64,000 nucleotides of DNA from Arthrobacter_E sp041360795 (GTDB lineage Bacteria; Actinomycetota; Actinomycetes; Actinomycetales; Micrococcaceae). The position numbers and the translations under genes were made by a program. The notes beneath the pieces are model-generated. The model searched no databases. It saw only the letters and a program-made list of their open reading frames with translations, and was not told where the DNA came from. Shown piece by piece: positions 14,735 through 23,963 of the stretch (the first letter of the stretch is position 1; the number at the start of each line of letters is the position of its first letter). Location: assembly GCF_041360795.1 (NCBI RefSeq), contig NZ_JBFUPW010000001.1:1364001-1428000 (forward strand). The letters are read 5' to 3'.

Positions 14735-16012
14735 GTGAAATCGTGGAAGACGCGCCCTGTCCCTGAACTGCCCGGAACCATGCCGCCGCTCAGGATCTAC
14801 GACACCTCGCGCGGTGACTTCGCCACCATCCAGCCGCAGGCCGAACAGTCCATGTACGTCTGCGGGATCACGCCTTATGACGCGACCCACATGGGTCACG
14901 CGGCGACATATCTGGCCTTCGATCTGCTGAATCGCGCCTGGCGCGACGCCGGCAGCCAGGTCGACTACGTGCAGAACGTGACGGACGTGGACGACCCGCT
15001 CCTGGAGCGGGCCACCGCGACCGGCCAGGACTGGCGCGAGCTGGCCGTCGATCAGACGAGCCTGTTCCACGAGGACATGGAAGCACTCAATGTCGTGGCG
15101 CCCGCTCATTACGTCGGCGCCGTCGAGGCGATCCCGTGGATCGTCCCCGAGATCGAGCGCCTCGTGGCCTCGGGCCTGGCGTACCGCGTGCCGGGGACGG
15201 ACGGCGAACCCGACGGCGACGTGTACTACGACGTCGCCGCTGCCGACGCCGAGGGGCAGAATGTCGAAGCCTGGGAACTGGGCGCCGTCTCCGGGCTGAG
15301 TGAGGACGAGATGCTTCCCCTCTTCGCCGAGCGCGGCGGGGACCCCGACCGCCCCGGCAAGCGCAACCGCCTCGACCCGCTCCTCTGGCGCGTCGCGCGC
15401 GACGGCGAGCCCTGCTGGGACGGCGGTTCACTCGGCCGGGGCCGTCCCGGCTGGCACATCGAATGCACCGTCATCGCCCAGCGCTTCCTGCCGTCGCCGT
15501 TCACGGTTCAGGCCGGCGGCTCGGACCTGATCTTCCCGCACCACGAGATGGGCGCCGGGCACTGGTACTCCCTCACGGGCGAGCCCATGGCGAAGCACTA
15601 CGCCCACACGGGCATGGTGGGCCTGGACGGCGAGAAGATGAGTAAGTCTCGGGGCAATCTGGTCCTGGTCTCGGCGCTGCGCCGGGAGGGCGTGGAGCCC
15701 GCGGTCATCCGCAGCGCCGTTCTGGCGAACCACTACCGCACCGACTGGTTCTGGACCGATGAGCTCCTCCAGGAGGCGGAACGTCGCGTGACCCGCTGGC
15801 GCGAGGCCCTGGAGCACGCCCCGGAGGGTTCCGCCGGACCGCTCCTGGCGGCGATGCGGGAGCGTCTCGCCGACGATCTGGATGCGCCGGGCGCGCTGAA
15901 GGCCCTGGACGCCTGGGCGGACGCAGCTCTCGCCGCGGGTGGGGCCGCCAGCGTGCCGGACGCCAGCCTGGTCTCCGACTCCGTCAACGCGCTCCTCGGC
16001 GTGGAGCTCTGA
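14735..16012 (+). CDS. mshC: Cysteine--GlcN-Ins ligase (mycothiol synthesis)
   Basis: 425 residues. MshC couples ATP-activated cysteine to glucosaminyl-inositol, the third step of mycothiol synthesis. It is a cysteinyl-tRNA-synthetase homologue: YVCGITPYDATHMGHAA carries the zinc cysteine and HIGH-type motif, GWHIECT and PHHEMG supply the other zinc ligands, and KMSKSRGN is the KMSKS loop. It lacks the anticodon-binding extension of CysS, and its 425-residue length fits MshC. The GTG start at 14735 lies seven bases after TAGGCT (14722-14727), indicating a leaderless transcript that begins within the uppP 3' end. The short C-terminal extension is Ala-rich. Confidence 0.94.
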   Translation: MKSWKTRPVPELPGTMPPLRIYDTSRGDFATIQPQAEQSMYVCGITPYDATHMGHAATYLAFDLLNRAWRDAGSQVDYVQNVTDVDDPLLERATATGQDWRELAVDQTSLFHEDMEALNVVAPAHYVGAVEAIPWIVPEIERLVASGLAYRVPGTDGEPDGDVYYDVAAADAEGQNVEAWELGAVSGLSEDEMLPLFAERGGDPDRPGKRNRLDPLLWRVARDGEPCWDGGSLGRGRPGWHIECTVIAQRFLPSPFTVQAGGSDLIFPHHEMGAGHWYSLTGEPMAKHYAHTGMVGLDGEKMSKSRGNLVLVSALRREGVEPAVIRSAVLANHYRTDWFWTDELLQEAERRVTRWREALEHAPEGSAGPLLAAMRERLADDLDAPGALKALDAWADAALAAGGAASVPDASLVSDSVNALLGVEL

Positions 16013-16053
16013 GGACGGCCTCCGGGCTGAGGCGCGGGGCACGCTCCTGAAAG

Positions 16054-16087
16054 AGACGACGACGGCGGGTGACCGCCGTCGTCGTCT
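16054..16087. terminator. Bidirectional terminator between mshC and PAC2 gene
   Basis: Perfect 15-bp stem (16054-16068 with 16073-16087) and a GTGA loop in a convergent gap. Built of GAC/GTC triplets. Confidence 0.8.
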
Positions 16088-16122
16088 GCTGTCAAGGTGT
16101 CAGGCGCTCCCGGCGGAAGCGC

Positions 16123-17034
16123 TCAGGATGGATCGGCGTGCGGGTGGCCGTTGCCCTTGCCGCGGCGCCGCAGATAGCGTTCGAACTCCCGGGCGATCGA
16201 CTCGCCCGAGGCCTCCGGCAGCTCGGCCGTGTCGGTGGCCTCCTCCAGCTGGCGGACGTAGCCCGCGATGTCCGGATCCTCCGAGGACAGTTCGTCGACG
16301 CCGCGCTCCCAGGCCTCGGCGTCCTCGACCAGATCTCCGGGATCGAGGGGGATCTGGAGCAGCTCCTCAATGCGGTGCAGCAGCGCGAGCTGTGCCTTGG
16401 GCGAGGGGGACTGGGCCACGTAGTGGGGAACGGTCGCCCAGAGGGAGATTGCCGGAAGCCCCGCGAGCCGCGCGAGCTCGCCGAAGACGCCCACGATGCC
16501 GGTGGGGCCCTGGTATGTGGACGGTTCGAGGTCCAGGCGCTCCTGGAGGGCGCGGTCATCCGTCGTCACGGTGACGGGGAGGGGCCGTGTGTGGGGGACA
16601 TCCGCCAGGAGCGCGCCCAGCAGGACCACCCGGTCCACCCCGAGTTCCTCGGCCTGGGCCAGGATCTCCGCGGTGAACGCGCGCCAGCGGTAGGACGGTT
16701 CCACACCGCTGACCAGGACGACGTCCACCGGCACGCCGGGGATGCTCGCCTGGTGGATCCGGGTGCCTGGCCAGCGCAGCCGCCGTTCTCCGGAACCCGT
16801 GGTGCGCACCGTGGGCCGGGTGAACTGGAAGTCGTAGTAATCGTCAGGCTCCAGGACGGACACCTTCCGGGCATTCCACGCCTTGCTCAGGAACTTGATG
16901 GTGTCGCTCGCAGCTTCACCGGCGTCATTCCACCCCTCGAAGGCCGCAATGAGAACCGTGCTGCGCTTCCCGCCCTGGTGCAGGGGAAGGAATGCCTCGT
17001 CCTGCAGAGTCTCGGGGTCGTCGAAGTTCTCCAT
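16123..17034 (-). CDS. PAC2 family protein
   Basis: 303 residues. PAC2-domain proteins are relatives of a proteasome-assembly chaperone and are widespread in proteasome-bearing actinobacteria, but their bacterial role is not established. Recognisable features are AFEGWNDAGEAAS near residue 30-43, SGVEPSYRWRAF near 105, and GLPAISLWATVPHYV near 190-205, with an acidic C-terminal helix and a His/Lys-rich tail. The ATG at 17034 is seven bases from a TAGGGT box on the minus strand. It lies 3.2 kb upstream of the proteasome ATPase gene, on the opposite strand. Confidence 0.85.
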   Translation of the reverse strand: MENFDDPETLQDEAFLPLHQGGKRSTVLIAAFEGWNDAGEAASDTIKFLSKAWNARKVSVLEPDDYYDFQFTRPTVRTTGSGERRLRWPGTRIHQASIPGVPVDVVLVSGVEPSYRWRAFTAEILAQAEELGVDRVVLLGALLADVPHTRPLPVTVTTDDRALQERLDLEPSTYQGPTGIVGVFGELARLAGLPAISLWATVPHYVAQSPSPKAQLALLHRIEELLQIPLDPGDLVEDAEAWERGVDELSSEDPDIAGYVRQLEEATDTAELPEASGESIAREFERYLRRRGKGNGHPHADPS

Positions 17035-17041
17035 GGGCTCT

Positions 17042-17102
17042 ACCCTACGACGGACCCGGCCCAGCTCAAGAGACGTCTTCGCACATCACCGCCCCGTAGA
17101 CT
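17042..17102. promoter_or_regulatory. Back-to-back leaderless promoters, PAC2 gene and HAD gene
   Basis: Minus strand: TAGGGT at 17047-17042, seven bases before the PAC2 ATG. Plus strand: TAGACT at 17097-17102, six bases before the HAD ATG at 17109. No convincing -35 hexamers. Confidence 0.5.
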
Positions 17103-17108
17103 TGGCCC

Positions 17109-17873
17109 ATGTTGTCTCCAGCGCCTCTGTCCTCCGGTGATCGCCGTCCCGATGCCCCGTTGCGGGCCGTGCTGTGGGACATGGACGGCACATTGGTGGA
17201 CACAGAGCCGTACTGGATCGCGGCCGAACACGAACTCGTGGAGAGCTTCGGAGGCACCTGGAGCCACGCTCAGGCGATCCAGCTGGTGGGCCAGGCACTG
17301 GACCGCAGCGCCCGGATCCTGCAGGCCGCTGGCGTCCGGATGCCCGAACGCCAGATCATCTCCACACTCTCGACGCGCGTCATGGAACGCATCGAAGAGG
17401 CGGTGCCATGGCGGCCCGGCGCTCAGGAGATGCTGGAGTCGCTGACGGCCAACGGCGTGCGCTGCGCTCTCGTGACGATGAGCGAACGCCCCCTCGCCAG
17501 CCTCGTCGTGGAGAAGCTGCCGCAGAAGTACTTCGAATTCCTGGTCACCGGCGACGACGTGACGAACGGCAAGCCCGATCCCGAGGCCTACCTTCAGGCG
17601 ATGGCCACGATGCAGTCCACCGAATCCGCGCTGCGGGTGGAGAACTTCGTGGCCCTGGAGGATTCCGTTCCGGGTGTGGGCGCGGCGCTGGCGTCCGGCG
17701 CCGTGACCATCGGCATCCCGCACACCGTGCCACTGCCGGAATTCCCCGGCCGCTTCACCCGCTGGGACACTCTGGCGCAGAAGGACCACCACGCGATGCA
17801 GCGCATCCTGAACGGGCACTGGTCCGGCACGCCCGCCGGGCTCGACCCCGAAGACGGGAAGGTCAGCGCGTGA
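17109..17873 (+). CDS. HAD-superfamily hydrolase (beta-phosphoglucomutase-like)
   Basis: 254-residue cytosolic phosphatase or phosphomutase-like protein. HAD motif I is WDMDGTLVDTE, motif II is the threonine in LVTMSE, and motifs III/IV are the lysine and acids in GKPDPEAYL and VALEDSVPGVGAALASG. An alpha-helical cap of subfamily I type lies between motifs I and II. The substrate is unknown. Its stop overlaps the GTG of the site-2 protease gene by four bases, so the two are coupled, in the arrangement often seen upstream of trmI and the proteasome genes. Confidence 0.85.
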   Translation: MLSPAPLSSGDRRPDAPLRAVLWDMDGTLVDTEPYWIAAEHELVESFGGTWSHAQAIQLVGQALDRSARILQAAGVRMPERQIISTLSTRVMERIEEAVPWRPGAQEMLESLTANGVRCALVTMSERPLASLVVEKLPQKYFEFLVTGDDVTNGKPDPEAYLQAMATMQSTESALRVENFVALEDSVPGVGAALASGAVTIGIPHTVPLPEFPGRFTRWDTLAQKDHHAMQRILNGHWSGTPAGLDPEDGKVSA

Positions 17874-19015
17874 GCTCTGTGACCAGCCGGGACGGGCTGC
17901 GGCTCGGCCGGCTCTGGGGCATCCCCATCTATCTGGCGTACTCCTGGTTCATCATCGCCGCGTTCACCGTGGTGACGTTCGGACCGATGCTCGCGGGGTC
18001 GCAGCCGGCCCTGGGGTTCGGCGCTTATGTCGTCGCCTTCATGTACGCGGTGCTGCTGCTCCTCTCCGTGCTGGCGCACGAACTGGCCCACGCGCTGACC
18101 GCCATGATCTTCGGCTGGGCGTCGGAGAAGATCGTGCTGAACCTCTGGGGCGGGCACACCCAGTTCACTGAGTTCAAAGCGACGCCGTGGCGTTCCGTCC
18201 TGGTCGCGTTCGCCGGGCCGGTCGCCAACTTCGTCCTGGCGGGCCTCGGCTGGCTCGTCGCCACGCTCGCGCAGCCCGACGGGGTGGCGGGGATCCTCCT
18301 CTGGATCTTCACCTGGGCGAACTTCGTCATCGCGATCTTCAACGTCCTGCCCGGTCTGCCGCTCGACGGCGGCCGTCTCGTGGAGACGATCGTGTGGACG
18401 AGCACCGGGAACCGCGAGAAGGGCACCATCGCAGCAGGCTGGACCGGCCGCATCCTCGTCATCCTGATCGTGCTCTACTTCATCGTCCGCCCCTTCCTGC
18501 TGGGGGAAGGCCTCGACTTCAAGTTCGCCATCATCACGTTGCTCGTCGCCGGATTCCTCTGGATGGGGGCGAGCGAGGCGATCCGCGTCGCCCGCATGCG
18601 GAGCAGGCTTCCCGACATCCGGGCCGCCCAGCTGGCCGAACCCGCCCACGGTGTCCCGCAGGATCTCCCCGTGGCGCAGCTCTTCTCCGCGGCACGGGCG
18701 GGAACCGTGTTCGTCGTCATCGCGCCGGACGGCAGCCCGCAGGCCGTCGTCGACCCCTCCGCCGTCGCGGCGGTCCCTGCCGGCCTCCTGCCGACGACGC
18801 CGGTCTCCGCGGTCAGCGTGCCGCTCGCTCCCGGCGCCTACGTGCCGGACCACGCCGCAGGCAAGGAACTGATCGACTACCTGTCCGCGCTGGACGGCAA
18901 CCAGTACGCCGTCGTCGACTCTCAGGGCCGGGTGACCGGTCTCCTGCGCCAGGCGACGGTCGTGGCGGCCCTGACGGGACGACCGGAAGGCCCCGGCCGT
19001 TCCGGGACCCGCTGA
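17870..19015 (+). CDS. Site-2 protease family membrane metalloprotease (M50B, Rip3-like)
   Basis: 381-residue intramembrane zinc protease. Zinc motif HELAH is at 70-74 in a membrane helix (LLSVLAHELAHAL), and the third ligand region is NVLPGLPLDGGRL near residue 165. Five or so hydrophobic segments form the core. The C-terminal 150 residues are soluble and resemble a CBS-domain pair (VFVVIAPDGSPQAVVDP, YAVVDSQGRVTGLL), as in mycobacterial Rip3-type and other group III site-2 proteases. Likely cleaves membrane-bound regulators such as anti-sigma factors. GTG start at 17870 overlaps the HAD stop. Confidence 0.87.
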   Translation: MSSVTSRDGLRLGRLWGIPIYLAYSWFIIAAFTVVTFGPMLAGSQPALGFGAYVVAFMYAVLLLLSVLAHELAHALTAMIFGWASEKIVLNLWGGHTQFTEFKATPWRSVLVAFAGPVANFVLAGLGWLVATLAQPDGVAGILLWIFTWANFVIAIFNVLPGLPLDGGRLVETIVWTSTGNREKGTIAAGWTGRILVILIVLYFIVRPFLLGEGLDFKFAIITLLVAGFLWMGASEAIRVARMRSRLPDIRAAQLAEPAHGVPQDLPVAQLFSAARAGTVFVVIAPDGSPQAVVDPSAVAAVPAGLLPTTPVSAVSVPLAPGAYVPDHAAGKELIDYLSALDGNQYAVVDSQGRVTGLLRQATVVAALTGRPEGPGRSGTR

Positions 19016-19092
19016 CGGGTAAAGTTGATTCCCGGACATTTCGCCCACACCCCATGCGCGCCCGACGCGGCGCACAGGAGAAGGAACACGCC

Positions 19093-20136
19093 ATGAGCAA
19101 CCAGGAAACCCCCCAGGCCACCCCCGCGGAAGGCCGCCAGGCGGTCGGCGCCGCTCGACGCCGTGGGCCGTTCCGGGTGGGCGAGCGGGTCCAGCTCACC
19201 GATGAGAAGGGGCGGATGAACACCATCACCCTCGAACGGGGCGGCGCGTTCCACACCCACCGAGGCTTCCTCAACCATGACGATCTGATCGGGCAGCCTG
19301 ACGGCAGCGTGGCCGTGAACAACATCGGCCAGCAGTACCAGGCGCTCCGTCCGCTGCTGAGCGACTTCGTCCTCTCGATGCCGCGTGGTGCGGCGGTGGT
19401 CTACCCGAAGGACGCCGGCCAGATCGTGACCATGGCGGACATCTTCCCGGGCGCCCGCGTCGTCGAGGCCGGGGTCGGCTCCGGAGCGCTGTCCATCTCC
19501 CTGCTCCGCGCCGTCGGTGACATGGGCTACCTCCACTCGTTCGAACGCCGCGAGGAGTTCGCCGACATCGCCCGCGGCAACGTCGAGACCATCTTCGGCG
19601 GCCCGCACCCGGCCTGGCAGATCAGCCTGGGCGACTTCCAGGATGAGGTCGTCAAGGCCGAGGCGCCCGGCAGCGTGGACCGCGTGGTCCTCGACATGCT
19701 CGCGCCGTGGGAGTGCCTCGACGCCGTCGCCACGGTGCTGGCGCCCGGCGGTGTCTGGATCAACTACGTCGCGACGGCGACCCAGCTGTCCCGCACCGCG
19801 GAAGCGATCCGCGCCGACGGCCGCTTCACCGAGCCCGACGCCTGGGAGTCCATGGTCCGTGGCTGGCACCTGGAAGGCCTGGCCGTGCGCCCGAACCACC
19901 GCATGGTGGGCCACACCGGCTTCCTGCTGGTCACGCGCCGTCTGGCGGACGGCGTCGACGGTCTGGCGCTCAAGAAGCGGGCCAAGACGGAGTTCACTGA
20001 AGAGGACATGAACGCCTGGACCCCGGCCAGCGTGGGGGAGCGTCCCTACTCGGACCGCAAGCTCCGCCGCGCCGCCCGTGACGCCATGGCCGGCACCCAG
20101 GTGGAGGACCCTGAGGAGCCGCACGCAGGGGAGTAA
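19093..20136 (+). CDS. trmI: tRNA (adenine-58-N1)-methyltransferase TrmI
   Basis: 347 residues. SAM-dependent enzyme that makes m1A58 in the T-loop of tRNA. A small N-terminal beta domain (about 25-105) is followed by a Rossmann methyltransferase domain with motif I VVEAGVGSGALSISLLRAVG, acidic motif II SFERREEFADIA, and motif IV VVLDMLAPWE. The start at 19093 has GGAGAAGGAACACG upstream. A TAAAGT -10-like box at 19019-19024 would give a leadered transcript. The position next to arc is conserved in actinobacteria. Confidence 0.93.
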   Translation: MSNQETPQATPAEGRQAVGAARRRGPFRVGERVQLTDEKGRMNTITLERGGAFHTHRGFLNHDDLIGQPDGSVAVNNIGQQYQALRPLLSDFVLSMPRGAAVVYPKDAGQIVTMADIFPGARVVEAGVGSGALSISLLRAVGDMGYLHSFERREEFADIARGNVETIFGGPHPAWQISLGDFQDEVVKAEAPGSVDRVVLDMLAPWECLDAVATVLAPGGVWINYVATATQLSRTAEAIRADGRFTEPDAWESMVRGWHLEGLAVRPNHRMVGHTGFLLVTRRLADGVDGLALKKRAKTEFTEEDMNAWTPASVGERPYSDRKLRRAARDAMAGTQVEDPEEPHAGE

Positions 20137-20252
20137 TCCCAGGTCGGAGGCCATCGGCAGTCACATCGTGGGCACCGGTCCGCGATCCCCGTCGGAACGC
20201 GCTAGTGTCGAACGTGACGGCACACGGACTTTCCACGAGAGGGCTGGCCACC

Positions 20253-22010
20253 ATGAGCGAGGACACACTGGGCACCAACGGTGACGGCGGGAATGAGGCG
20301 CGGAGCAACGCGGCCCACCAGAGCATCGCCGAACGGCAGATCAACGTGCTGCGGGACAAACTCCGCAATGTGGACCGTCAGCTGTCCTCCGCGACCCAGA
20401 ACAACTCCCGGCTGGTCGGCATGCTCGAGACCGCCAAGACCGAGATCCAGCGGCTCAAGGCCGCGCTGGAACAGGAAGGGCAGCCGCCCTACAGTTTCGC
20501 CACGATCGCCCAGCTGAACCACCGCAAGGAACCGGTTCCAGGCGCCAGCGCCAACGCCGCCGTGGAGGAGTCCGTGGACGTCTTCAACGGCGGGCGGAAG
20601 ATGCGCGTGGGGATCAGTCCACTGGTCAACATCCATCAGCTCGCCGTCGGCCAGGAGGTGCTGCTGAACGAGGCCCTCGTGGTGATCGCGGGGCTGGGCT
20701 TCGAGCAGGCCGGTGAAGTGGTCACCGTCAAGGAGCTGATCGGTCACGACCGCGTGCTGGTGGTCGGCCGCACCGATGACGAGCGGGTCATCCGCCTCTC
20801 GGGCCCGCTGCGCCACCGGGGTGTGCGCGTGGGCGACGCCGTGTCCGTGGACGGGCGCACGGGTTTCGCCCTGGAGAAGGTGGACCGCAGCGAAGTCGAG
20901 ACCCTGGTCCTCGAAGACGTCCCGGACATCAGTTACGAGGACATCGGCGGCCTGGGCCCTCAGATCGAGCAGATCAGGGACTCCGTCGAGCTCCCGTTCC
21001 TGCACCCGGGCCTGTACCGGGAACACGGTCTCAAAGCGCCGAAGGGCATCCTCCTGTACGGCCCTCCGGGCTGTGGCAAGACGCTGATCGCCAAGGCCGT
21101 CGCCAATTCCCTGGCGGCCCGAGCCGCGGAGCGTTCCGGCGCGGCCGAGCTGAAGAGTTACTTCCTGAACATCAAGGGCCCGGAGCTGCTGGACAAGTAC
21201 GTCGGCGAGACCGAACGGCACATCCGCCTGATCTTCGCCCGCGCCCGGGAGAAGGCCAGCGACGGCAGCCCCGTGGTGGTGTTCTTCGACGAGATGGACT
21301 CGCTGTTCCGCACCCGCGGCACCGGTGTCTCCTCCGACGTCGAGACCACCATCGTGCCCCAGCTCCTCAGCGAGATCGACGGCGTCGAGCGCCTGGACAA
21401 TGTGATCGTGATCGGCGCCTCCAACCGCGAGGACATGATCGATCCCGCGATCCTCCGCCCTGGACGCCTCGATGTGAAGGTCAAGATCCAGCGCCCGGAC
21501 GCCGAAGCGGCCGCGGACATCTTCGCGAAGTACATCACCACCGAGCTGCCGCTGCACCCGCAGGATGTGGCCGAACATGGCGGTGACCAGGCCGCCACGG
21601 TCCGTGGGATGATCCAGCGCACCGTGGAGTCGATGTACTCGACGGACAAGTCCAACGAGTACCTCGAAGTGACCTATGCCAACGGTGACAGCGAAATCCT
21701 CTATTTCAAGGACTTCAACTCCGGCGCCGTCATCCAGAACGTGGTGGACCGCGCGAAGAAGTACGCCATCAAGGACCTCCTCACGAGCGGTGAGAAGGGC
21801 TTGCGCATCGACCACCTGCTGCGGGCCGTCACGGACGAGTTCCGCGAGCACGAGGACATGCCGAACACCACTAACCCGGACGACTGGGCCCGCATCTCCG
21901 GCAAGAAGGGTGAGCGGATCACCTACATCCGGACGATCGTCCAGGGCAAGGGCGGGCAGGAGCCCGGCAAGAGCCTGGAGACCGCCACCAACACGGGACA
22001 GTATCTGTGA
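20253..22010 (+). CDS. arc: Proteasome-associated ATPase ARC/Mpa
   Basis: 585-residue hexameric AAA unfoldase that recognises pupylated proteins and feeds them to the 20S core. An N-terminal coiled coil (about 15-80) binds Pup; two OB domains follow (about 90-230); the AAA module has Walker A GPPGCGKT, Walker B VVFFDEMD and sensor-type GASNRED. It ends in GQYL, the C-terminal gate-opening motif. ATG 20253 is preferred, with GAGAGGG upstream; in-frame GTGs at 20205 and 20214 lie in or just after a TAGTGT box at 20203-20208 and are less likely. The stop overlaps the dop start. Confidence 0.96.
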   Translation: MSEDTLGTNGDGGNEARSNAAHQSIAERQINVLRDKLRNVDRQLSSATQNNSRLVGMLETAKTEIQRLKAALEQEGQPPYSFATIAQLNHRKEPVPGASANAAVEESVDVFNGGRKMRVGISPLVNIHQLAVGQEVLLNEALVVIAGLGFEQAGEVVTVKELIGHDRVLVVGRTDDERVIRLSGPLRHRGVRVGDAVSVDGRTGFALEKVDRSEVETLVLEDVPDISYEDIGGLGPQIEQIRDSVELPFLHPGLYREHGLKAPKGILLYGPPGCGKTLIAKAVANSLAARAAERSGAAELKSYFLNIKGPELLDKYVGETERHIRLIFARAREKASDGSPVVVFFDEMDSLFRTRGTGVSSDVETTIVPQLLSEIDGVERLDNVIVIGASNREDMIDPAILRPGRLDVKVKIQRPDAEAAADIFAKYITTELPLHPQDVAEHGGDQAATVRGMIQRTVESMYSTDKSNEYLEVTYANGDSEILYFKDFNSGAVIQNVVDRAKKYAIKDLLTSGEKGLRIDHLLRAVTDEFREHEDMPNTTNPDDWARISGKKGERITYIRTIVQGKGGQEPGKSLETATNTGQYL

Positions 22011-23689
22011 GCGCATCCGGACTGCCCGGAGCCGGCGACGGCGGGGTCATCCGTGTCATGGGATCGGAGACCGAGTACGGCATCCACGCCCCGCAGGCGC
22101 CGACCGCCAATGCGACCGTCCTCTCCGCGCGGGTCATCGACGCCTATGCCCGCCTCACCTCGGCGCGTCAGTCGGCGGCCGGGAGCGCAACCGCGGGTGA
22201 AGCCGGCGGGAGCCGGCGGACGGCTGCGGGCTGGGACTACAGCGATGAGGAACCGCTGCACGACGCGCGCGGCTGGTCCCTTCCCCGGGCCCAGGCTCAC
22301 CCGAGCCAGCTGACCGACGTCGCGCCCGTGCTGGATGCGACGGCCGTGGCTCTCGCGCACGGCCGTGCCGAGCTGGACTACTCCGATGTCGAATCGGGGG
22401 AGCAGCCCCTCATGAACATGGTGCTCGGCAACGGCGCACGCTTCTATGTGGATCACGCCCACCCCGAGTATTCGAGCCCCGAGGTCACCAACCCCCGGGA
22501 CGCGGTCATCTGGGACGCCGCCGGTGACCTGGTGGCTCTCGACGCGATCCGCGCACTCGATGCCGACGACGGCTCCGGCCCGGTCAATCTCTACAAGAAC
22601 AACACGGACAACAAGGCCGTCTCCTACGGCAGTCACGAGAACTACCTCATGCCGCGGGCCGTGCCGTTCTCCTCGATCGCGGAGGGCCTGATCCCGTTCT
22701 TCCTGAGCCGTCAGGTGCTGTGCGGCGCAGGCCGGCTCGGCATGGGCCAGGATGGGCGCGGCAGCGGGTACCAGATCAGTCAGCGGGCCGACTTCTTCGA
22801 AGCGGAGGTCGGACTGGAGACGACCATCCGGCGGCCCATCGTCAACACCCGTGACGAACCGCACGCCACCGCGGACAAGTACCGCCGGCTGCACGTCATC
22901 ATCGGGGACGCCAACCTCTCGGAGTACGCGAACTACCTCAAGTTCGGCACGACGTCCCTGGTGCTGGGTCTCATCGAGGCGGGTCGCGTCCCGCGCCTCC
23001 AGGTGTTCGAACCGGTCGCCGCGCTCCAGGAGATCAGCCACGACACCACGCTCGCCCACCAGGTGCGCCTGATCGACGGCCGACGGATGACCGCCGTCGA
23101 GCTCCAATGGCTGTACTTCGAGGCGGCCCGTGAGTTCGCTGAGGAGAGCGGCGCCGGCCATCCCACCCAGGGCGACGGCCAGACTCACGCGGTCCTCACC
23201 GCATGGGAGGAGACCCTCGGCTGGCTCGAGCAGGGCGATGAGCGCGCCGCCCAGCGCGTCGAGTGGCTCGCGAAACTCCGGCTCCTCGAGGGCTACCGTG
23301 ACCGTGGAGGACTGGCCTGGGATGACGCACGCCTCGGACTGATCGACCTGCAGTGGTCGGACATCCGCCCGGAGAAGGGCCTGTACCACCGGCTGGTGCA
23401 GCACGGGCGTATGGCCAAACTGGTGGACGACGCCGAGATCGCGGCCGCGGCGAACACGCCGCCTGCCGACACACGCGCCTATTTCCGCGGCATGTGCCTG
23501 AGCCGCTTCCCCCGCGCCGTCACGGGCGCCAGCTGGGACTCGGTGATCTTCCGCCTGCCCGGGCAGAGCCGGGCCACGAGGATCCCCACGCGCGAACCTC
23601 TGCGCGGCACCCGGGAACTCACCGGCGCGCTCTTCGAGGAACATGAGGACGCGGGGGATTTCCTCCGCGCGCTCCTGAGCTCACCGTGA
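22007..23689 (+). CDS. dop: Pup deamidase/depupylase Dop
   Basis: 560 residues. Dop converts the C-terminal Gln of Pup to Glu and also removes Pup from substrates; it is a glutamine-synthetase-like enzyme. The catalytic strand is MGSETEYGIHAP, and NNTDNKAVSYGSHENYLMPR and the INTRDEPHA-type NTRDEPHATADKYRRLHVI block are family signatures. A long loop rich in Ala/Gly/Arg (about 45-95) distinguishes it from PafA. The GTG start overlaps the arc stop by four bases, showing translational coupling. It is required because the Pup encoded next door ends in Gln. Confidence 0.95.
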   Translation: MSASGLPGAGDGGVIRVMGSETEYGIHAPQAPTANATVLSARVIDAYARLTSARQSAAGSATAGEAGGSRRTAAGWDYSDEEPLHDARGWSLPRAQAHPSQLTDVAPVLDATAVALAHGRAELDYSDVESGEQPLMNMVLGNGARFYVDHAHPEYSSPEVTNPRDAVIWDAAGDLVALDAIRALDADDGSGPVNLYKNNTDNKAVSYGSHENYLMPRAVPFSSIAEGLIPFFLSRQVLCGAGRLGMGQDGRGSGYQISQRADFFEAEVGLETTIRRPIVNTRDEPHATADKYRRLHVIIGDANLSEYANYLKFGTTSLVLGLIEAGRVPRLQVFEPVAALQEISHDTTLAHQVRLIDGRRMTAVELQWLYFEAAREFAEESGAGHPTQGDGQTHAVLTAWEETLGWLEQGDERAAQRVEWLAKLRLLEGYRDRGGLAWDDARLGLIDLQWSDIRPEKGLYHRLVQHGRMAKLVDDAEIAAAANTPPADTRAYFRGMCLSRFPRAVTGASWDSVIFRLPGQSRATRIPTREPLRGTRELTGALFEEHEDAGDFLRALLSSP

Positions 23690-23756
23690 GCTGAGCTGCT
23701 GCGAACAGGCCCTTGAAGTGGCAGGATGGCAGGAGAGGACAATCCGAGGAGGAACC

Positions 23757-23960
23757 ATGGCAGGCCAGGAACAGATCAACCCGAGCTCGCGCGGCGAGGA
23801 GCAGATCGAGGAGTCGGACGCCCCGGCGCCCGCAGCCCCCGCGGCTCAGGCCAGTGAGGCGACGCAGGGCGTGGACGACCTGCTCGACGAGATCGACGGC
23901 GTGCTGGAACAGAACGCCGAGGAGTTCGTCCGCGGCTTCGTCCAGAAGGGCGGCCAGTAG
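23757..23960 (+). CDS. pup: Prokaryotic ubiquitin-like protein Pup
   Basis: 67-residue, intrinsically disordered, acidic protein tag ligated to lysines of substrate proteins. The C-terminus is FVQKGGQ, so it must be deamidated to GGE by Dop before PafA can use it. The coiled-coil-forming segment GVDDLLDEIDGVLEQNAEEFV binds ARC (21 residues; positions about 39-59). A strong GAGGAGG ribosome site lies upstream of ATG 23757. The Ala/Pro-rich middle is longer than in mycobacterial Pup. prcB follows after 3 bases. Confidence 0.96.
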   Translation: MAGQEQINPSSRGEEQIEESDAPAPAAPAAQASEATQGVDDLLDEIDGVLEQNAEEFVRGFVQKGGQ

Positions 23961-23963
23961 GCC

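Noticed and set aside
20205..20252. GTG starts for arc at 20205 and 20214
   Set aside because: The first lies within the TAGTGT box and the second only five bases after it; ATG 20253 has a ribosome site and matches the family start.
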